64,000 nucleotides of DNA from NCBI GenBank assembly GCA_020881915.1, contig JAJFPB010000006.1, positions 2,046,001-2,110,000 on the forward strand, read 5' to 3'. The stretch is from Paramyrothecium sp. XJ0827. Its lineage: Eukaryota > Ascomycota > Sordariomycetes > Hypocreales > Stachybotryaceae. Below are positions 23,706-35,098 of the stretch, piece after piece. Each line of letters starts with the position of its first letter. The first letter of the stretch is position 1. A model generated the notes under the pieces. The model was not told the origin of the DNA. It searched no databases and saw only the letters and a program-made list of their open reading frames with translations. Both the position numbers and the translations under genes were made by a program.

Positions 23706-25133
23706 TCAGCTACTACACGTTTTATCGTATGCCGGTATCCCCCAAGTTCTCATCCAAGAAGTCTCCAAAACCTGTTTGGCACTGGGTCGATCGCTCGGCT
23801 GATACGAGAACATCCACCGGAGCATGTCTAGGAAGGCATCCTTCTCCTTTTGCCCCATAACTTCCACACCAATTTTCAGCCGCGGTTCCTGGACAAAGAC
23901 ATTGAAGCACTGGTCCAGCGACCGCGGGCGACGAGATCCCGGTTCTTTTGAGTTCCCGTCCTCGTCAAAGTATTCGGATCGCGTTTCCCATTTCTCCCAC
24001 CAGGCCGATGGTAACCGACCGAGGTACTCGACGTATGTTTGGATAACATGGTCCTCCGTGTTAATGATGGGGATCCCGAAGAGAGGTATGCGACCCAATA
24101 CCTGCCAAAAGGTGCAGGCAAGACTCCATATATCCGCGGAGGCCAGCAGAGGCTTTGTCGGTTCAAACTGAGCTTCCGGCGGCCGCAAGGAAAGGGGAGT
24201 ATATGACTGATACCGAACTTCTTGCTTGGGGCGGTAAGCCACGCCAAAATCATTGAGAGCAATCTTGACCTCTTCTATTGTAAATTCCTTGCTTTCTTTC
24301 CCCATCCAAACGGGAGAAAACGCGTGTAGAGGAACACCGGATGTTAGAGGCTTTCCATCGCCCCGGATGACAGGTTCGGGGTCCGGGGGGTCGAACATTT
24401 CATATAACTGTTCATCCGAGAGTGAGTCTAGTTTTGATGGTGGCATCCGAAGAAGTATGTTTCCGAGGTGAAGATCTTTATCACACACCGTTAGTACAGA
24501 CTGAAGACCATGCATGTCGAATGCCAACTTACCGCCATGAACATAACCGTGGTCATGGACATGTGCCACGGCTATGGCCACTTGAGCGATAATGGAGCGT
24601 GAGACTTCGAGATGGAAGAGACCCCATCTGTAGCCTTCATCAGAAGACAGGCTGCAACATGCCGGGGTAGTAACAAGGCAAGGATGAACTCCGTTTGGGC
24701 CTGCAAGCTTGAAGCGATCGAGGAGTGTGGAAATCAAGTCTCGCCCACGTCCTGGACAAGATCTAAGATGCTGCAAGATATCTCCCTCCTCGTCATTTGA
24801 ATCCGCTGTCGCGACCTTGATGGCCACATACTTGGATGACCTTTCGTCGCGGGCGAGCCATATCGTTGAGTAACCGCCGTAGCCAAGTTTATGGACAATA
24901 CGATAGCGTTCGTGCAGTCGATCTCCAATTTCGATAGGATGGTAGCCTCCAGGCCGGTATCGATACAGCCTCTCGACATCCTCCATATATCCGTAATCAT
25001 AATAGGGCACGTCCGATAGAGACTTGGTCAAGGGCGGAGTAGCGCGAGGAATCTCTGAGCGACATGATTGGGAGGGGAGGGTTCTACGTGCGGCAAGTAG
25101 CTTGATCTGTCTATGCGGGACACGAGTTCTCAT
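23706..25133 (-). CDS. SRPK-like protein kinase 1
   Basis: Two exons, 25133-24533 and 24475-23706. The 57-nt intron (24476-24532, GTAAGT, CTAAC branch, AAAG acceptor) is in frame and splits the catalytic loop; splicing restores VHGDLHLGNIL. The product has about 456 residues. Motifs in order: glycine loop KLGYGGYSTIWLARD at about 85, VAIKV lysine at about 104, catalytic HGDLHLGN at about 211, NDFGVAY (DFG), PPEAQF in the APE position, then an insert with EDGNSKEPGS before the last helices. All catalytic residues are present. The glycine loop and overall order match the fungal expansion related to SR-protein kinases; whether it phosphorylates RS-rich proteins is unknown. ATG at 25133 is the first in the frame. 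A second related kinase lies next to it on the same strand. Confidence 0.88.
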   Translation of the reverse strand: MRTRVPHRQIKLLAARRTLPSQSCRSEIPRATPPLTKSLSDVPYYDYGYMEDVERLYRYRPGGYHPIEIGDRLHERYRIVHKLGYGGYSTIWLARDERSSKYVAIKVATADSNDEEGDILQHLRSCPGRGRDLISTLLDRFKLAGPNGVHPCLVTTPACCSLSSDEGYRWGLFHLEVSRSIIAQVAIAVAHVHDHGYVHGGKLAFDMHGLQSVLTVCDKDLHLGNILLRMPPSKLDSLSDEQLYEMFDPPDPEPVIRGDGKPLTSGVPLHAFSPVWMGKESKEFTIEEVKIALNDFGVAYRPKQEVRYQSYTPLSLRPPEAQFEPTKPLLASADIWSLACTFWQVLGRIPLFGIPIINTEDHVIQTYVEYLGRLPSAWWEKWETRSEYFDEDGNSKEPGSRRPRSLDQCFNVFVQEPRLKIGVEVMGQKEKDAFLDMLRWMFSYQPSDRPSAKQVLETSWMRTWGIPAYDKTCSS

Positions 25134-25145
25134 GACTCGCGACAA

Positions 25146-25632
25146 ATTGTTGCATAGGCATTAATAGGGAACGTGATATGATGAAGACAAGCAGGCAAGC
25201 AGTCAAGAGGTGGTAAGAAAATGCCTGAAGTAGGGTCATGTCCAAAAGAATGCACTGTCGCAAAGTACCTTACCTTACAGGGAGGATACAGGGGCTTGTC
25301 CGCCCCGACAAGCTATTAGGTACCCACGTATCTTCACGCTGGACCTCTGGGTGCGAATGACAAAATCAACAGCATCACATCTTTGGAAACGAGCTCCCCT
25401 GCCATAGCTTACAGCATGAAGAGCCAATATTCAGTTTTTCTAGAAACATGAACCTGGCCCCAGATTATAGATAGTCAAGCTTCTCCCACGGAAGAGCATG
25501 ATTCGCTGGATATGCTACCAATCTATTTTCCACCGCGGTCGTGTCCACCCTCCTGAGTAAGATTGTCAATCCCTCCAAGGACCAAAATGTGGGAGCTTTA
25601 CTGATCCTAGCAGGCTCATTGGTGTTTATCCT
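25146..25632. other. Spacer between the two kinases
   Basis: Contains the upstream region of kinase 1 and the 3' end of kinase 2. A TACCTTACCTTAC-type cluster occurs at about 25266. No gene was recognised. Confidence 0.4.
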
Positions 25633-27162
25633 CTACATGTTTTCCATAATCCATTCATCGTCAGCGAGCGCTTTCGCCGAGGCGCGCTTCGAAGGCTCCC
25701 ACTGAAGCATCTTTCGCATCATAGCAAGGAATTTCTCTCGGCTCTCCCCTTCTAGACTTGTCTCTTTCTCCTCGATTGACATTTTGTTTTGAATCGCGAT
25801 TTCCGAGCGGAGTTTTCCTGTGGATCGCGAGAGAAAAGCACATTAGCAGACAAGAAGATGAGTTGAGACTAATATACACCAGGCTTACCGTCATTCGTGA
25901 AAAACTTGTCGCTAGAAACTCCTGCACGGAGGACTTCTTGCGGAGGTTTCCCCAGCAATGCAATTATCTCGGCAAGATGCGCCCTGCTGCGGTATGTGTG
26001 GTGCTCCAAATCATATCCAGTAAACAGGTGACCGCCTTCGAAGAGATCCCAAATCTGCATAACATGAAGCGGAAACGAATCAGCTCTCCCTTCAGTCGAA
26101 TTCTATGTTGGCCCCAGTCTTACCATGCAACCGGCATTCCATATGTCGATCTGATACGACCACGGTGCTTCAAGGATGACCTCGGGCGCTCGATATATGT
26201 CGGGCTGTACATCCTCCGAATGATCCACATCCCCCGGAACAGCAGATCCAAAGTCGCAAAGGATCGGAGCGCCCCAATTCTTTGGCATCTGCAGCTCGCG
26301 CGATAGATAGATGGCTCTTCCATCCACCAATTTTCGAGGAGATGGGGTGACCAGCTCCTGCTCCTCAAACGCAGTGAATACCGAATCGTCTTCGATTCCG
26401 AACATGATGTTATCGGCTTTAATATCTGCGTCACGGAAGCTCAGCTCTCAGACTTCAAACAAGAGTAGATGTGGAACAGCCGAGCCTGGCCATGCCGGTG
26501 CATTACATTGTACGCACCCGTGTGAATCACCTGGCACCCTGTGTGAAGGAAGTCCAAAGCGAGGAATACCCGGCGGAGGACGTATGCAAGAACCGGCACA
26601 GGTAACCTTCTCACTGGATTCCTGTGGAGAAAAGTCAAGACGCTCTCCCATAGTGGAGGATGCACCAAGCATCGGTGGCACCCGTCAGGGCCGGTGACGT
26701 CGAAAGAGTCCAAAAGCTGCCTGACGGCAAGACGGCCAGGATGCCTTGTTGATGATGCAGAAATGCGCTTGTACATGTTAATTTCGTGATTCAGTTGCTT
26801 GCCCATGGACTTTGCAATGACAAAAAGCTTCAGGGCTACGTGCCGGCGGCCCCTACAATCCCCGTGTCAGCAGAGCGTCGCGTGAGGCAGGCCGAACGGG
26901 TCGACGCGACGGCAACTCACACCATGTCGCGCGCCAACCACACGGTTGAGCTGTCTCCATAGCCCAGCTTGCCAACGATCTGATAGCGGTCCGCAAGGAC
27001 TTCGCCAATGCGGACGGCGTAGTATCGCGACGGAACGTAGCCTGGCAGCAGCTCTTCCTCGATCTTCTCACGTAGTGGTATGCGCGGGAACCTGGGGTTG
27101 GAAAATTCGAGAGGTTTCCATGGCCGGCCAGGCCAAGGCCATCGGCGAAGCAGTGCTTGCAT
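25633..27162 (-). CDS. SRPK-like protein kinase 2 (five exons)
   Basis: Exons 27162-26921, 26852-26518, 26425-26124, 26054-25889 and 25817-25633. The four introns are 68, 92, 69 and 71 nt, and all phases fit, giving 409 residues. Without splicing the gene looks like five broken fragments. Motifs restored by splicing: KLGYGDSSTVWLARD glycine loop (about 61), GRRHVALK lysine at the exon 1/2 joint, catalytic loop HTDIKADNIMF across the exon 2/3 joint (about 191), ILCDFGSAV, YRAPEVIL, and DIWNAGCMIWDLFEG across the exon 3/4 joint. The C-terminus is LQWEPSKRASAKAL, the usual end of the kinase fold. Catalytic residues are complete. Kinase 1 lies downstream on the same strand with different intron positions, so the pair is not a recent tandem copy. 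The substrate is unknown. Confidence 0.88.
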
Positions 27163-27863
27163 ACAAAATGCAAGAGACGGGAAGTGGTGGGAGGCGATTA
27201 GCGTGTTTGATTGAAAGTTGATGCGCACGCTTCCGGGTTGAGAGAAGCGATCCACTCTGGTCTACGCCCTTCCCCATCCCTGGCCATCAGAGATGGAACA
27301 TGTGTATACAAACAAACAAGGTCCCGAGGCGATTCGGAGCACGAACGCTAATTTCAGGTCTCGTCTGTTGTAAATATGCTTTTTCAAGCGCCAATGACCT
27401 CAATTATATGTGAAATGAGTTGGAATTTTTGATCGTCGGGTATTGAATTGGTCCTTTGAAGTGACTGATGAATATTGTGCACAATCGCCTTCTATGTACG
27501 GTTTACAACTACCTTCCGGTCATTCTCGCAATATTCTACTAAAGATTGATGAAGCTGGTGACTAGCCTTTTCTTGTATCACTACTTCATCATTACTGTTG
27601 TTTTGTTTGTATACTATCCCTGGTGATGGCGCCTGGTCTTGCTGCAGACTACGGTGGACAAGGACGGTCCTGCCATGCCCTGTCGCCTGCTTCCCAAACC
27701 ATAAACATTTTTGCCGCCACGACAGAAACATCATTTTACTTTCAACAACAAACAACATTATTCTTGGGTCATATCCTTGCGGCAGTCTATTACCTGTAGC
27801 AATAGTCTAATCATCTACGAACCCAGCCTTGGTCCCTCTTCCGTCAAGGTCACAACAGTCGAA
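27163..27863. other. Divergent promoter region, kinase 2 and 2EXR gene
   Basis: About 700 bp between divergent starts at 27162 (minus) and 27864 (plus). AT content rises at 27330-27620. No other gene was recognised. Confidence 0.4.
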
Positions 27864-28493
27864 ATGGCTACCACCTTCACACTCTTCCCTCGCCTCGCTC
27901 TGGAGCTCCGCTACATGATCTGGGAGCTCCATTTCGGCACTCGGCGGATCCACGTCTTACACGAAATCGAAGCTCCCGTCCACGAGCCTGAACAGAATGG
28001 CCGAGACCATGCATTCGTCCGGCTCACTTGCACTACGTTGGATGCGGCTAACAACGAGCCAGTCCAAGGCCTCTTGCAGTCCGGCATCAACCACGAAGCA
28101 CGAATGGTTGCGATGAGACTCGGACCCCGCGAACGCGTGCGAGACTTGGCGGGTTCTATTGCGTGCCACCCACTCAGCCCCATCTCCGGCGAGTGGACCT
28201 ATAGGGTCACAGTAGATGCTTCTGGAGGACAACCTGTTGACGTGGACTGGGGGAAGGATCTCATCTACGTATGCTCGGCGAACTCGGCGGTGCCCGTCAT
28301 CAGCCTTGCAGGACGGCCATGGGCCTCCAAGGTCCAGAACCTCGCCATTGCGAGCGCGTTCGAGAGAAATTACGGGCCAGGTGTTTCGTACGGATGCTCC
28401 GAGGTGAGGTCCACCTTGAGATCCCTTACGAGCCTCCGCGAGCTTATTGTCGTTGCGGTGCCTCCGACGGCGTTGGAAGGGTGGGACGCGTAG
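27864..28493 (+). CDS. 2EXR-domain protein, ending at an in-frame TAG
   Basis: The N-terminus FPRLALELRYMIWELHF (residues about 8-24) is the signature of the 2EXR (F-box-like) family, which is numerous in filamentous ascomycetes and of unknown biochemical role. The annotated protein has 209 residues. The stop is TAG at 28491-28493, and the same frame stays open for a further 88 codons (to 28757) with protein-like composition, so the ancestral protein was probably about 297 residues. No intron that removes the stop was found. The possibilities are a recent nonsense mutation, a true shorter protein, readthrough, or UAG-to-UGG mRNA editing. The ATG at 27864 is chosen because it directly precedes the conserved domain. 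Confidence 0.7.
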   Translation: MATTFTLFPRLALELRYMIWELHFGTRRIHVLHEIEAPVHEPEQNGRDHAFVRLTCTTLDAANNEPVQGLLQSGINHEARMVAMRLGPRERVRDLAGSIACHPLSPISGEWTYRVTVDASGGQPVDVDWGKDLIYVCSANSAVPVISLAGRPWASKVQNLAIASAFERNYGPGVSYGCSEVRSTLRSLTSLRELIVVAVPPTALEGWDA

Positions 28494-28757
28494 AACTTCG
28501 ACCCTCTTGCCGCGAACCAAATGATCGAGAGCGTCTCGTACGGAGACCGTGACGACTTTGGCTTCATCTCATCAACAACGTATGGCAGCAAGACCAACGA
28601 CATCCGAAAACTGGCCTTCTTAACGCAAGCCAATCGTGTTTTCATTGCTTTCAGGGGGTTTTTGGGACCTCGCACCCAAGTGAACATCAGCAAGCGTGTT
28701 GATATAGATCTGTTGCATGTCGGCAACGGCACCTATTCGAGGGCCATCATGCGCTAG
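28494..28757 (+). other. In-frame continuation of the 2EXR gene beyond the TAG
   Basis: The reading frame of the 2EXR gene continues without a further stop for 88 codons after the TAG, starting NFDPLAANQMIE and ending at the stop codon at 28755-28757. Composition and codon use look like the upstream part. It is best read as the original C-terminus of the same gene. Confidence 0.55.
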
Positions 28758-29089
28758 ACCATGGCGTGAATGTGTGTCCGAATTACTCTTGGAATAGACG
28801 CAGTCAGGGTTTCAAATACTTGTAGACAGAGCGGGCGTAGCATAGTATTAGGCAGTCACATAACTTGCTTTGCATTTCTTCACTTCAACAATTCGGCACA
28901 AGCATGTCGCCCAAGTCCGTTGTCCGCCCATACTGTGACTTTCATGCAGATCATACCACTGAAACAGACACAAGCTATCACATGTGCTTCCATAAGAGCT
29001 AAGCTTCACAAGAACATGCATTGTCGACACAACACATTCTGCCTCAGAGCAACTCGACAAAACTCATGACCTTGAGGAAGCATGCTCGG
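28758..29089. other. Convergent spacer, 2EXR and hydrolase-NLR genes
   Basis: Spacer between two gene 3' ends. Nothing was recognised in it. Confidence 0.4.
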
Positions 29090-32000
29090 CTATTCCACAA
29101 CAATGGGTTCTTTGTCGTTCTGCGAGTCGCCGAGACTCAGCAACAACCTTGCGCCCTCGTGTGTCTCGTCAATGCCGCTCAGCCGCAGGAACTGCTTAAA
29201 CGAAGGCAATATCTTCCCGGCGGCCTGGAGCGCCTCTGCATTTTCTCCAGTCTCGTCCGCGAACATGTTGTCGTCGGCCGACGAATCGTTCGTCTTCCTT
29301 TCCTCGAGCATCTGCAGCATCCACGGACGCATGCACTTTTGCCCCGTCTTGCTGCGCATGTGGTCGGCCAGCTTGTCCAGCCGGCCAAAGGCCGCGCCGC
29401 AGCCCCAGAAGCTCCCATCTTTCAATTTTCCTTGGCATTTGTACTTCTTCTCTCCGTGGCCGCGCTCGTGCCTGGCGCAGTCGGCTTTGCGCGTGAATCG
29501 TTCCGCGCAGACGGAACAGGCAAAGGGCTTGCTTCCCTCGTGCGTGCGAAGGTGGTTCTTCAGATTGTGGTTCCGCGTGAACGTCTTGTCGCAGAGTTGG
29601 CATTGGAAAGTTGCGGGGCTCTTGGTTGCGTTCCGCAATGATTTCTCTTTGGGCGGTTCCGGGAACTCGGCGTCAGTTGCTCCATCAAACATGTCAATCC
29701 CGTGGTAGTCGAGAAGATGCTTTTTGAGCTCATTTTCTGTGCTGCAGCCAAAAACCTCAACGTGGCATCCAACGACAAAGCAGAGAAACGGTCTTTCGTG
29801 CTTGTTGACATGCTGGTCCCTGTCTGTTGCGCTCAAGAAACCGTGATAATACCGGCTGCAGTTGATTCTCGGACATTTGAACCAGGCCTTGCCGTAGAAG
29901 TGTTGCAGTTTCTGTGCATCCGCTTCCGAGAGCGACGGGCCTAGCATTTTCTCAAACACTGATCTAGACTTTCCCATGAGCTCAGATAGATCCAAGGCTT
30001 CATCAGGATTGGGACCTTGTCCCTGCTTGCTGCCCTGCCTCCTGCTCCACGCCACGGATTGGACAATTTTGTCGTAGATGCTGGATGACTGCAGCGGCTC
30101 CATAAGCTTTTGTATTCTCTTCACATCTTGGAGAGGCTTGTGCTTTCTGGACCAATGCAACTCAATAAAAATCTCCAGGGTTTCACATAAGTCGGCGAGT
30201 TGTTCTTTTTCCTGCGGCGCCATCAGTGCGGACTGGAGGTGCATAGCCCAACACGCAAATGCATAATCATAGAATGAGTACACGCCCTTGATGAGATCCG
30301 ATGTCATGTCTTCCTCTGTGCGCTGTACACTGAAGTGTGGGAAGGATAGATATGCGATGCTCAGCATCGAGAGAGAGTGGTCAACTTCTGCAGGTTTGAC
30401 CACCCCTTCAGCAAGTAGGTATCTGCCGTGGATGACATTAGCTTCCAAGGAAATGTTTAGAGTATGGCCTGGCGACGTACCTGCGTGCTGTTTCATGGAC
30501 CAACTGCACCGTACCATCCGTCCGCAGCTCCACCAAAGAAGCAAATAATCCTTTTGGAGATTCTGACACTTCTCTATCATAGTTCAAGCATTGGTTCTCC
30601 AAGTCAATGCATACCGCGCCTTGGATCTCACGCCATCGAAGCGGGCGCCTTGCGCAGACAATCCATCCGAGGATTTCTCGAATACGATCCAAGGTCCGAC
30701 CCGATCTAGAGTTGATCACGCGGGCCAGAATTCTTTCATAGCTGCTCAGCTGCTATCAGCATGCTTCAACCCCCATTTTAGTTTCATGCATTGTAACTCA
30801 CACATGGTCGAGTTTGACCGGCAGCTTGGCCGGCTCGAGTTCCTCAAGGAGCTCTGCCCGGCTGACCTGGCTTTCGAGATACTTTGCAAATAGCTCCGCA
30901 AAAATAAACATGCCTATGAGAAGCAGTTATAAGTCACTGTACTGGATCAAATTTTAGGTCTTGCTCACCTTGTGCTTTAGCAGATATGATCTGTGAGATG
31001 TGGTAGTTCTTGGGCTCCAGCTTTCCGAACTTCTGCTCAATCTTGCGATGCCATATCATGGAGAATTCTTTCAAGTCCTCCCGGTTCTGCTCTTGAATAT
31101 GAATGGCGGGAATGTTCTTGAAATCAGCCCCAGCAATGCCGTCGTTCTGGCTTACGAACAAGCATCTCACAGCACACTTTTCTGTAGTGTAGAGGTCTTC
31201 GACGGTGCTCTGGAACCAAGCCGCAATCTCTTTCCGATCTTCTTGCTCGCATTCGTCCAAACCGTCGAGAATGATATATAGTTGCTCGTAGCAGCCAAAA
31301 CCTAGCTTCATCAGCTCCTTGGCAACAGGGGCCGATTTCAGTAAGACACTGCTATCCATGGCGGCTTTTTCATGCAAGTGCGACAAGAAATGAGGTTTCT
31401 GTGTGAGTATCTGCACAAGCAACGATCTTGCCACGCTTGTAAAGGTATTGCGGCTCTCCTCTTTGTGCCTACAATAGAAAAACAAAACTCCGGCGTCTGA
31501 CGCGCCCTTTACTGCGTCGATAACAACGGATGCCAAGACGGTTTTTCCTATGTGTTATTTTAGAGAACACCCTGTAAGCAATATTATGTGCTTGTAATCA
31601 TACCTGCACCTGGAATTCCACTCAACCACAACAATGGCGTTGACTGGTTCTCGGGTTCACACCATGCTTGAAATCGAGGTTCGGCCAAGAGCCATTGGCC
31701 AGGATTCTTGCAAACCGACCTTATCTTCCGGAGTCGCTCGTGCTCATGGTTGCTATCAAAGGGTGAGAGCCACTGCAGTACTGCTGTGCGGCGATGAGCG
31801 TCCTGCGCTGCCTTTTCTCTCTGGAAAATGTTGATGGCTGCAATTCGAGAATTGTTTACGTCTTCAAATTCCGCGATTGAAGCTTGACCTTCGATTAATC
31901 TTTTAGTTCGACTAATGTTCAGCTTGATATGCTCTATTCTGTCGGCGAAGTTTCTCCAAGAGGCTGTGAATAGCTGCTGCCATTCTGGAAATCCTTAGTA

Positions 32001-34051
32001 ATGCTCGCAAAAGTTCGTTAGCTACTTACGTGGATGTTTGAGTAGCTGAATTATTCCCTGCTGGAACTCTAGGATATCGGTGTAAATCATGAACAGCCCT
32101 TGCATCAAGTAAGGTTTCGCGCTAAGGATGGTTTGTAGAGTGCGGAATAGAGGCAGTTGCAGTCCAATATCTTGGTAAGCGTCCAGAATGAGGTGGAAAG
32201 CCGAAGGATCGGTAGACGTCGTCTAGAAAGCAACAGTTGGTTTCAGAAACATCAAACTGGCCTTTTCTACGATGAACATTGCTTACAGAGAGGATAAGTT
32301 TTAGGGACCCCTGTGCAATTGTGGTTAGTCGTGCATCTGGGATTGTGATGAGATTCACAAGATACCAACCCAAGAGAAGCCCATCGCTTTGGGATTATCG
32401 ATCAAGATGTTGAAAGAGTCGAACACCTCCTCAAGTTGTTGCATCGCGTTCAATATTGGTTCAAGCCTTTTGAGATGAATCATATTACCGGTTTTAGCTT
32501 GTTCGGCCTGAAGTGCGCGCAAGAATAGTTGGACGCTGAAGAATGTTGCATGGTCAAAATCGTCTGTTTCAGAGGCCGTTAGGGTGGTGTCTCTCTTGAA
32601 TCTTTCCATTTCAGCTAGCGAAGCCATCTTAGCGCATTATTCGGTGGGATACAAGTGTAGAGAGCTCACAAGCTAGACTGCTTTTATGCTGTTTTGGGGA
32701 ATTGTCTTGAGCGACCAAAGTAGATGTCTGCGACACATGTTCATCAAAATTCTCACTAGAGACTCCAACTATTGTGGGTAACCTGTTCTCAAGATTCGGA
32801 CTACCGTAGGTTGCGAGTTCTTCGTTGGCAACAAATGATAGGATTTCGGACAGCTTAGAAATGACAATATGGTAGTAGTGAGAATCTCGAGTAAATTTGA
32901 CCATGTCGGAATGAGTTGCATTGATGGGGAAAGTCACAGAAGGGTCGGTATCTATTAGCCTGCATGTCGCTGATTCACGGCTCACCAATATAGCTAGGGG
33001 CCCGTTGCGGTCAATCTTCCCGCTCGCGTCTCTCTAGATGTGCTTTAGAAACAGAACGTAATTGCGGGGATTCACTTGCATACTGTCACCGTTGGGGACT
33101 CAGATGTTTCGTACGCCCAGGAGTACTGGAATTTACCTTTGCAAGGTCCTTCGTTGAACGCCTCGTTGAGACGACGCAGGTAGTTGGAGTTCCTAGCTAT
33201 GTCGTCGACCAGCGCCTCATTGGGGTTGTTTTGAACGACGGCTCTGAAATGAGCCTGTTCCATGCCAAGATTAGGCACACCAAAGAAAACAGCGCCTTGG
33301 ATGACTTTGGTCAAGGCTTTGTACACAGCACTTTGACTGGCAGCCAGTTGCACGAGGGCTTCACGAAGGACGAGCCCGCCAAGACTGTGAGCGAGGAACG
33401 CCACGGGCTTTGAGGACTGAAGATGGCAACCACAAGCTTGCAGCTGGTTAATGAACTCAAGAGCAAGGTCTCCGATATTCTGGAATGAATGACTATCGTG
33501 CAGCCTGGTGTTGTAGCCGTACAATATAGCTCTAGTCCGCGGCATATGCTTCGGTAAGTCGTCCCTGATCCACATGAAGGACTTATCCGGTCCTTTAGGT
33601 TGCCAAGATCCAAACGGATGACTGGCGAGGCCAGAAATAGCGATGCAACTACTACAGGATCAGACTTGGCAACTTGTTTAAATTTCAGGTGTACACCAGC
33701 AACTACGTACTCGTGAGAATGGCCAGCAGGGGACACGTCGTTCAACGGGGTCATGCCCATGAAGTGCATGTCTAAGATCAACATGCCGGACGCAGACGCA
33801 CCCGCAGGTATCTGCCATTCGTCCGCACTCGGCTTTTCCTGGATGAGAGATGGCAAGATACGGAAGATGACAGTTGCGATTCTCGAGCGAGGATTCTCAT
33901 ATACCCGGAGAGAGGAAGCAAGCGAGAAGACACGGATGTCGCAGACCGGATAGTCATTCAGCACAGAACTGAGCAGCTGGGCAGCACCGTCCAGATCGCT
34001 GGTGCTGGGGAGACCACGGACCCGAAACACTGTCTTGGCCCATGTGTCCAT
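29090..34051 (-). CDS. NLR-like protein: alpha/beta hydrolase / NACHT / C2H2 zinc fingers
   Basis: Eleven exons on the minus strand: 34051-33711, 33648-33084, 33033-32670, 32614-32370, 32310-32287, 32222-32030, 31984-31604, 31547-30969, 30913-30802, 30741-30481 and 30422-29090. All phases fit, giving 1465 residues; exon 5 has only 24 nt. The N-terminal module (about 100-330) is a SERAC1-like alpha/beta hydrolase: GLASHPFGSW, then nucleophile motif FLAHSLGG at about 200, then GVPNLGMEQ. A helical linker follows, then NACHT: P-loop LSGIPGAGKT at about 699 (joined across the exon 7/8 intron), Walker B YIILDGLDE at about 796 and LDHVYERILARV at about 930. The C-terminus carries several C2H2 or C2H2-like fingers between about 1204 and 1400; the two classical ones are FQCQLCDKTF and FACSVCAERF. 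Most fungal NLRs end in ankyrin, WD or TPR repeats, so the zinc-finger end is unusual. A start one codon into exon 2 (33651) is equally possible. Confidence 0.88.
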
Positions 34052-34534
34052 ACTGTTGTAGGCAATCCATTACAGTCAAAAGACTTGTTGTTATGACATG
34101 AGATGACAACTCCTGTGTTCCTACGCAGTGAGATAAGAAAGGAGTCGGAATGACCGCCAGCCACAAAAGTGGCTGAGAGCCCCTTTTGCAGATCGAGCCA
34201 CAATGAACTGAGGCGAACAGTCACGTGCATTTTGTACGTGCCTTGTCCTGAATTCCTGAGAAGGGCGATGCAAACTTGAGGCTCAACACCGGCAAGGCCG
34301 TGCTGGAGGGCTAACTGCGGGATCAAATCTGAGCTGAATCTTGCGCCGAGGCTGGTGCGTGGCTCGGTCGGGCGCGAAAAGCGAGAGTGTGGCTGGTCAT
34401 CAAGCAAAACGGCACATTTTCCAGGGGCACAAGCTACACGGGCTACCCTACACCTCGCACCCTACCTGACGTGCCTCCCTTCAAAAAGAGGACGACAGAC
34501 TGGGCATTTTTACAAAAGACTGTCATAACACTGT
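34052..34534. other. Upstream region of the hydrolase-NLR gene
   Basis: Probable promoter and leader of the minus-strand NLR. A minus-strand open frame of about 150 codons runs through here (34407-33958) but shows no family signature, and it overlaps the better supported first exon in another frame. Confidence 0.35.
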
Positions 34535-34870
34535 CACGTGTGTCTTACCAGAATCTTCATCTGAATTCATATCAAGGGCGGTGCAGAAAACTGGTGACTC
34601 AGCAGTAAACTGGCCAATGAGAAGCCCAGTTCTTGCAAAGTCCTAAGGTAGGCATACGACGCTTACGAGGCGTACGATGCATACGAGGCATACTTGGGCA
34701 CTGAGGCTCAACTTCCTCCAGGTGCTGCGCTATGAGAGGTCTCCCTTGTGGTGCGACAGAAAAGTCCTGAGTTACTGCCACAGGGTGGCCAAAAAGGTTA
34801 CGGGCAAAGACTGCCTACTTCAAAACGCCGCTGGTTGCTGGCACCCTTTCTGAAATGACACTTCAGGGTT
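34535..34870 (+). repeat. Diverged direct repeat, copy A
   Basis: Shares an ordered set of short matches with 35099-35420: CACGTGT, CTGAATTC, AGGGCGGTGCA, GGTGACTC, ACTGGCCAAT, CAAAGTCCTA, TGCCACAGGGT and CCCTTTCTGAA, each offset by about 540-595 bp. This suggests an old duplication or two copies of a non-coding element. No terminal inverted repeats were seen. Confidence 0.6.
34655..34693 (+). repeat. Imperfect 9-bp tandem repeat
   Basis: Four imperfect copies of TACGAGGCA stand head to tail inside repeat copy A. Copy B lacks them, so they arose after the copies separated or were lost from B. Confidence 0.7.
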
Positions 34871-35098
34871 ACGTCCAGCTTCGGTTTTGTGGAAGCCAAC
34901 TTCTGCGAGTCTCTTCACGTGGACGCGCTGTTGTTCCTAGAGGCCGATTCCCGGTACTATGGTACTTTTGATAAGACCAGCTAACGTGTCTTGCTGGACT
35001 GTTTGCCTGGTGCTTGGGTCATCTTGAGCCTACCACCCGCTCAGGAAGTTGTCGGAGTCCTAATTTGGTTAAGGCATTTCTACGAAAGGATTCCAATC

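Noticed and set aside
25633..27162. Kinase 2 first read as broken
   Set aside because: Four introns in phase restore HTDIKADN and all other kinase motifs.
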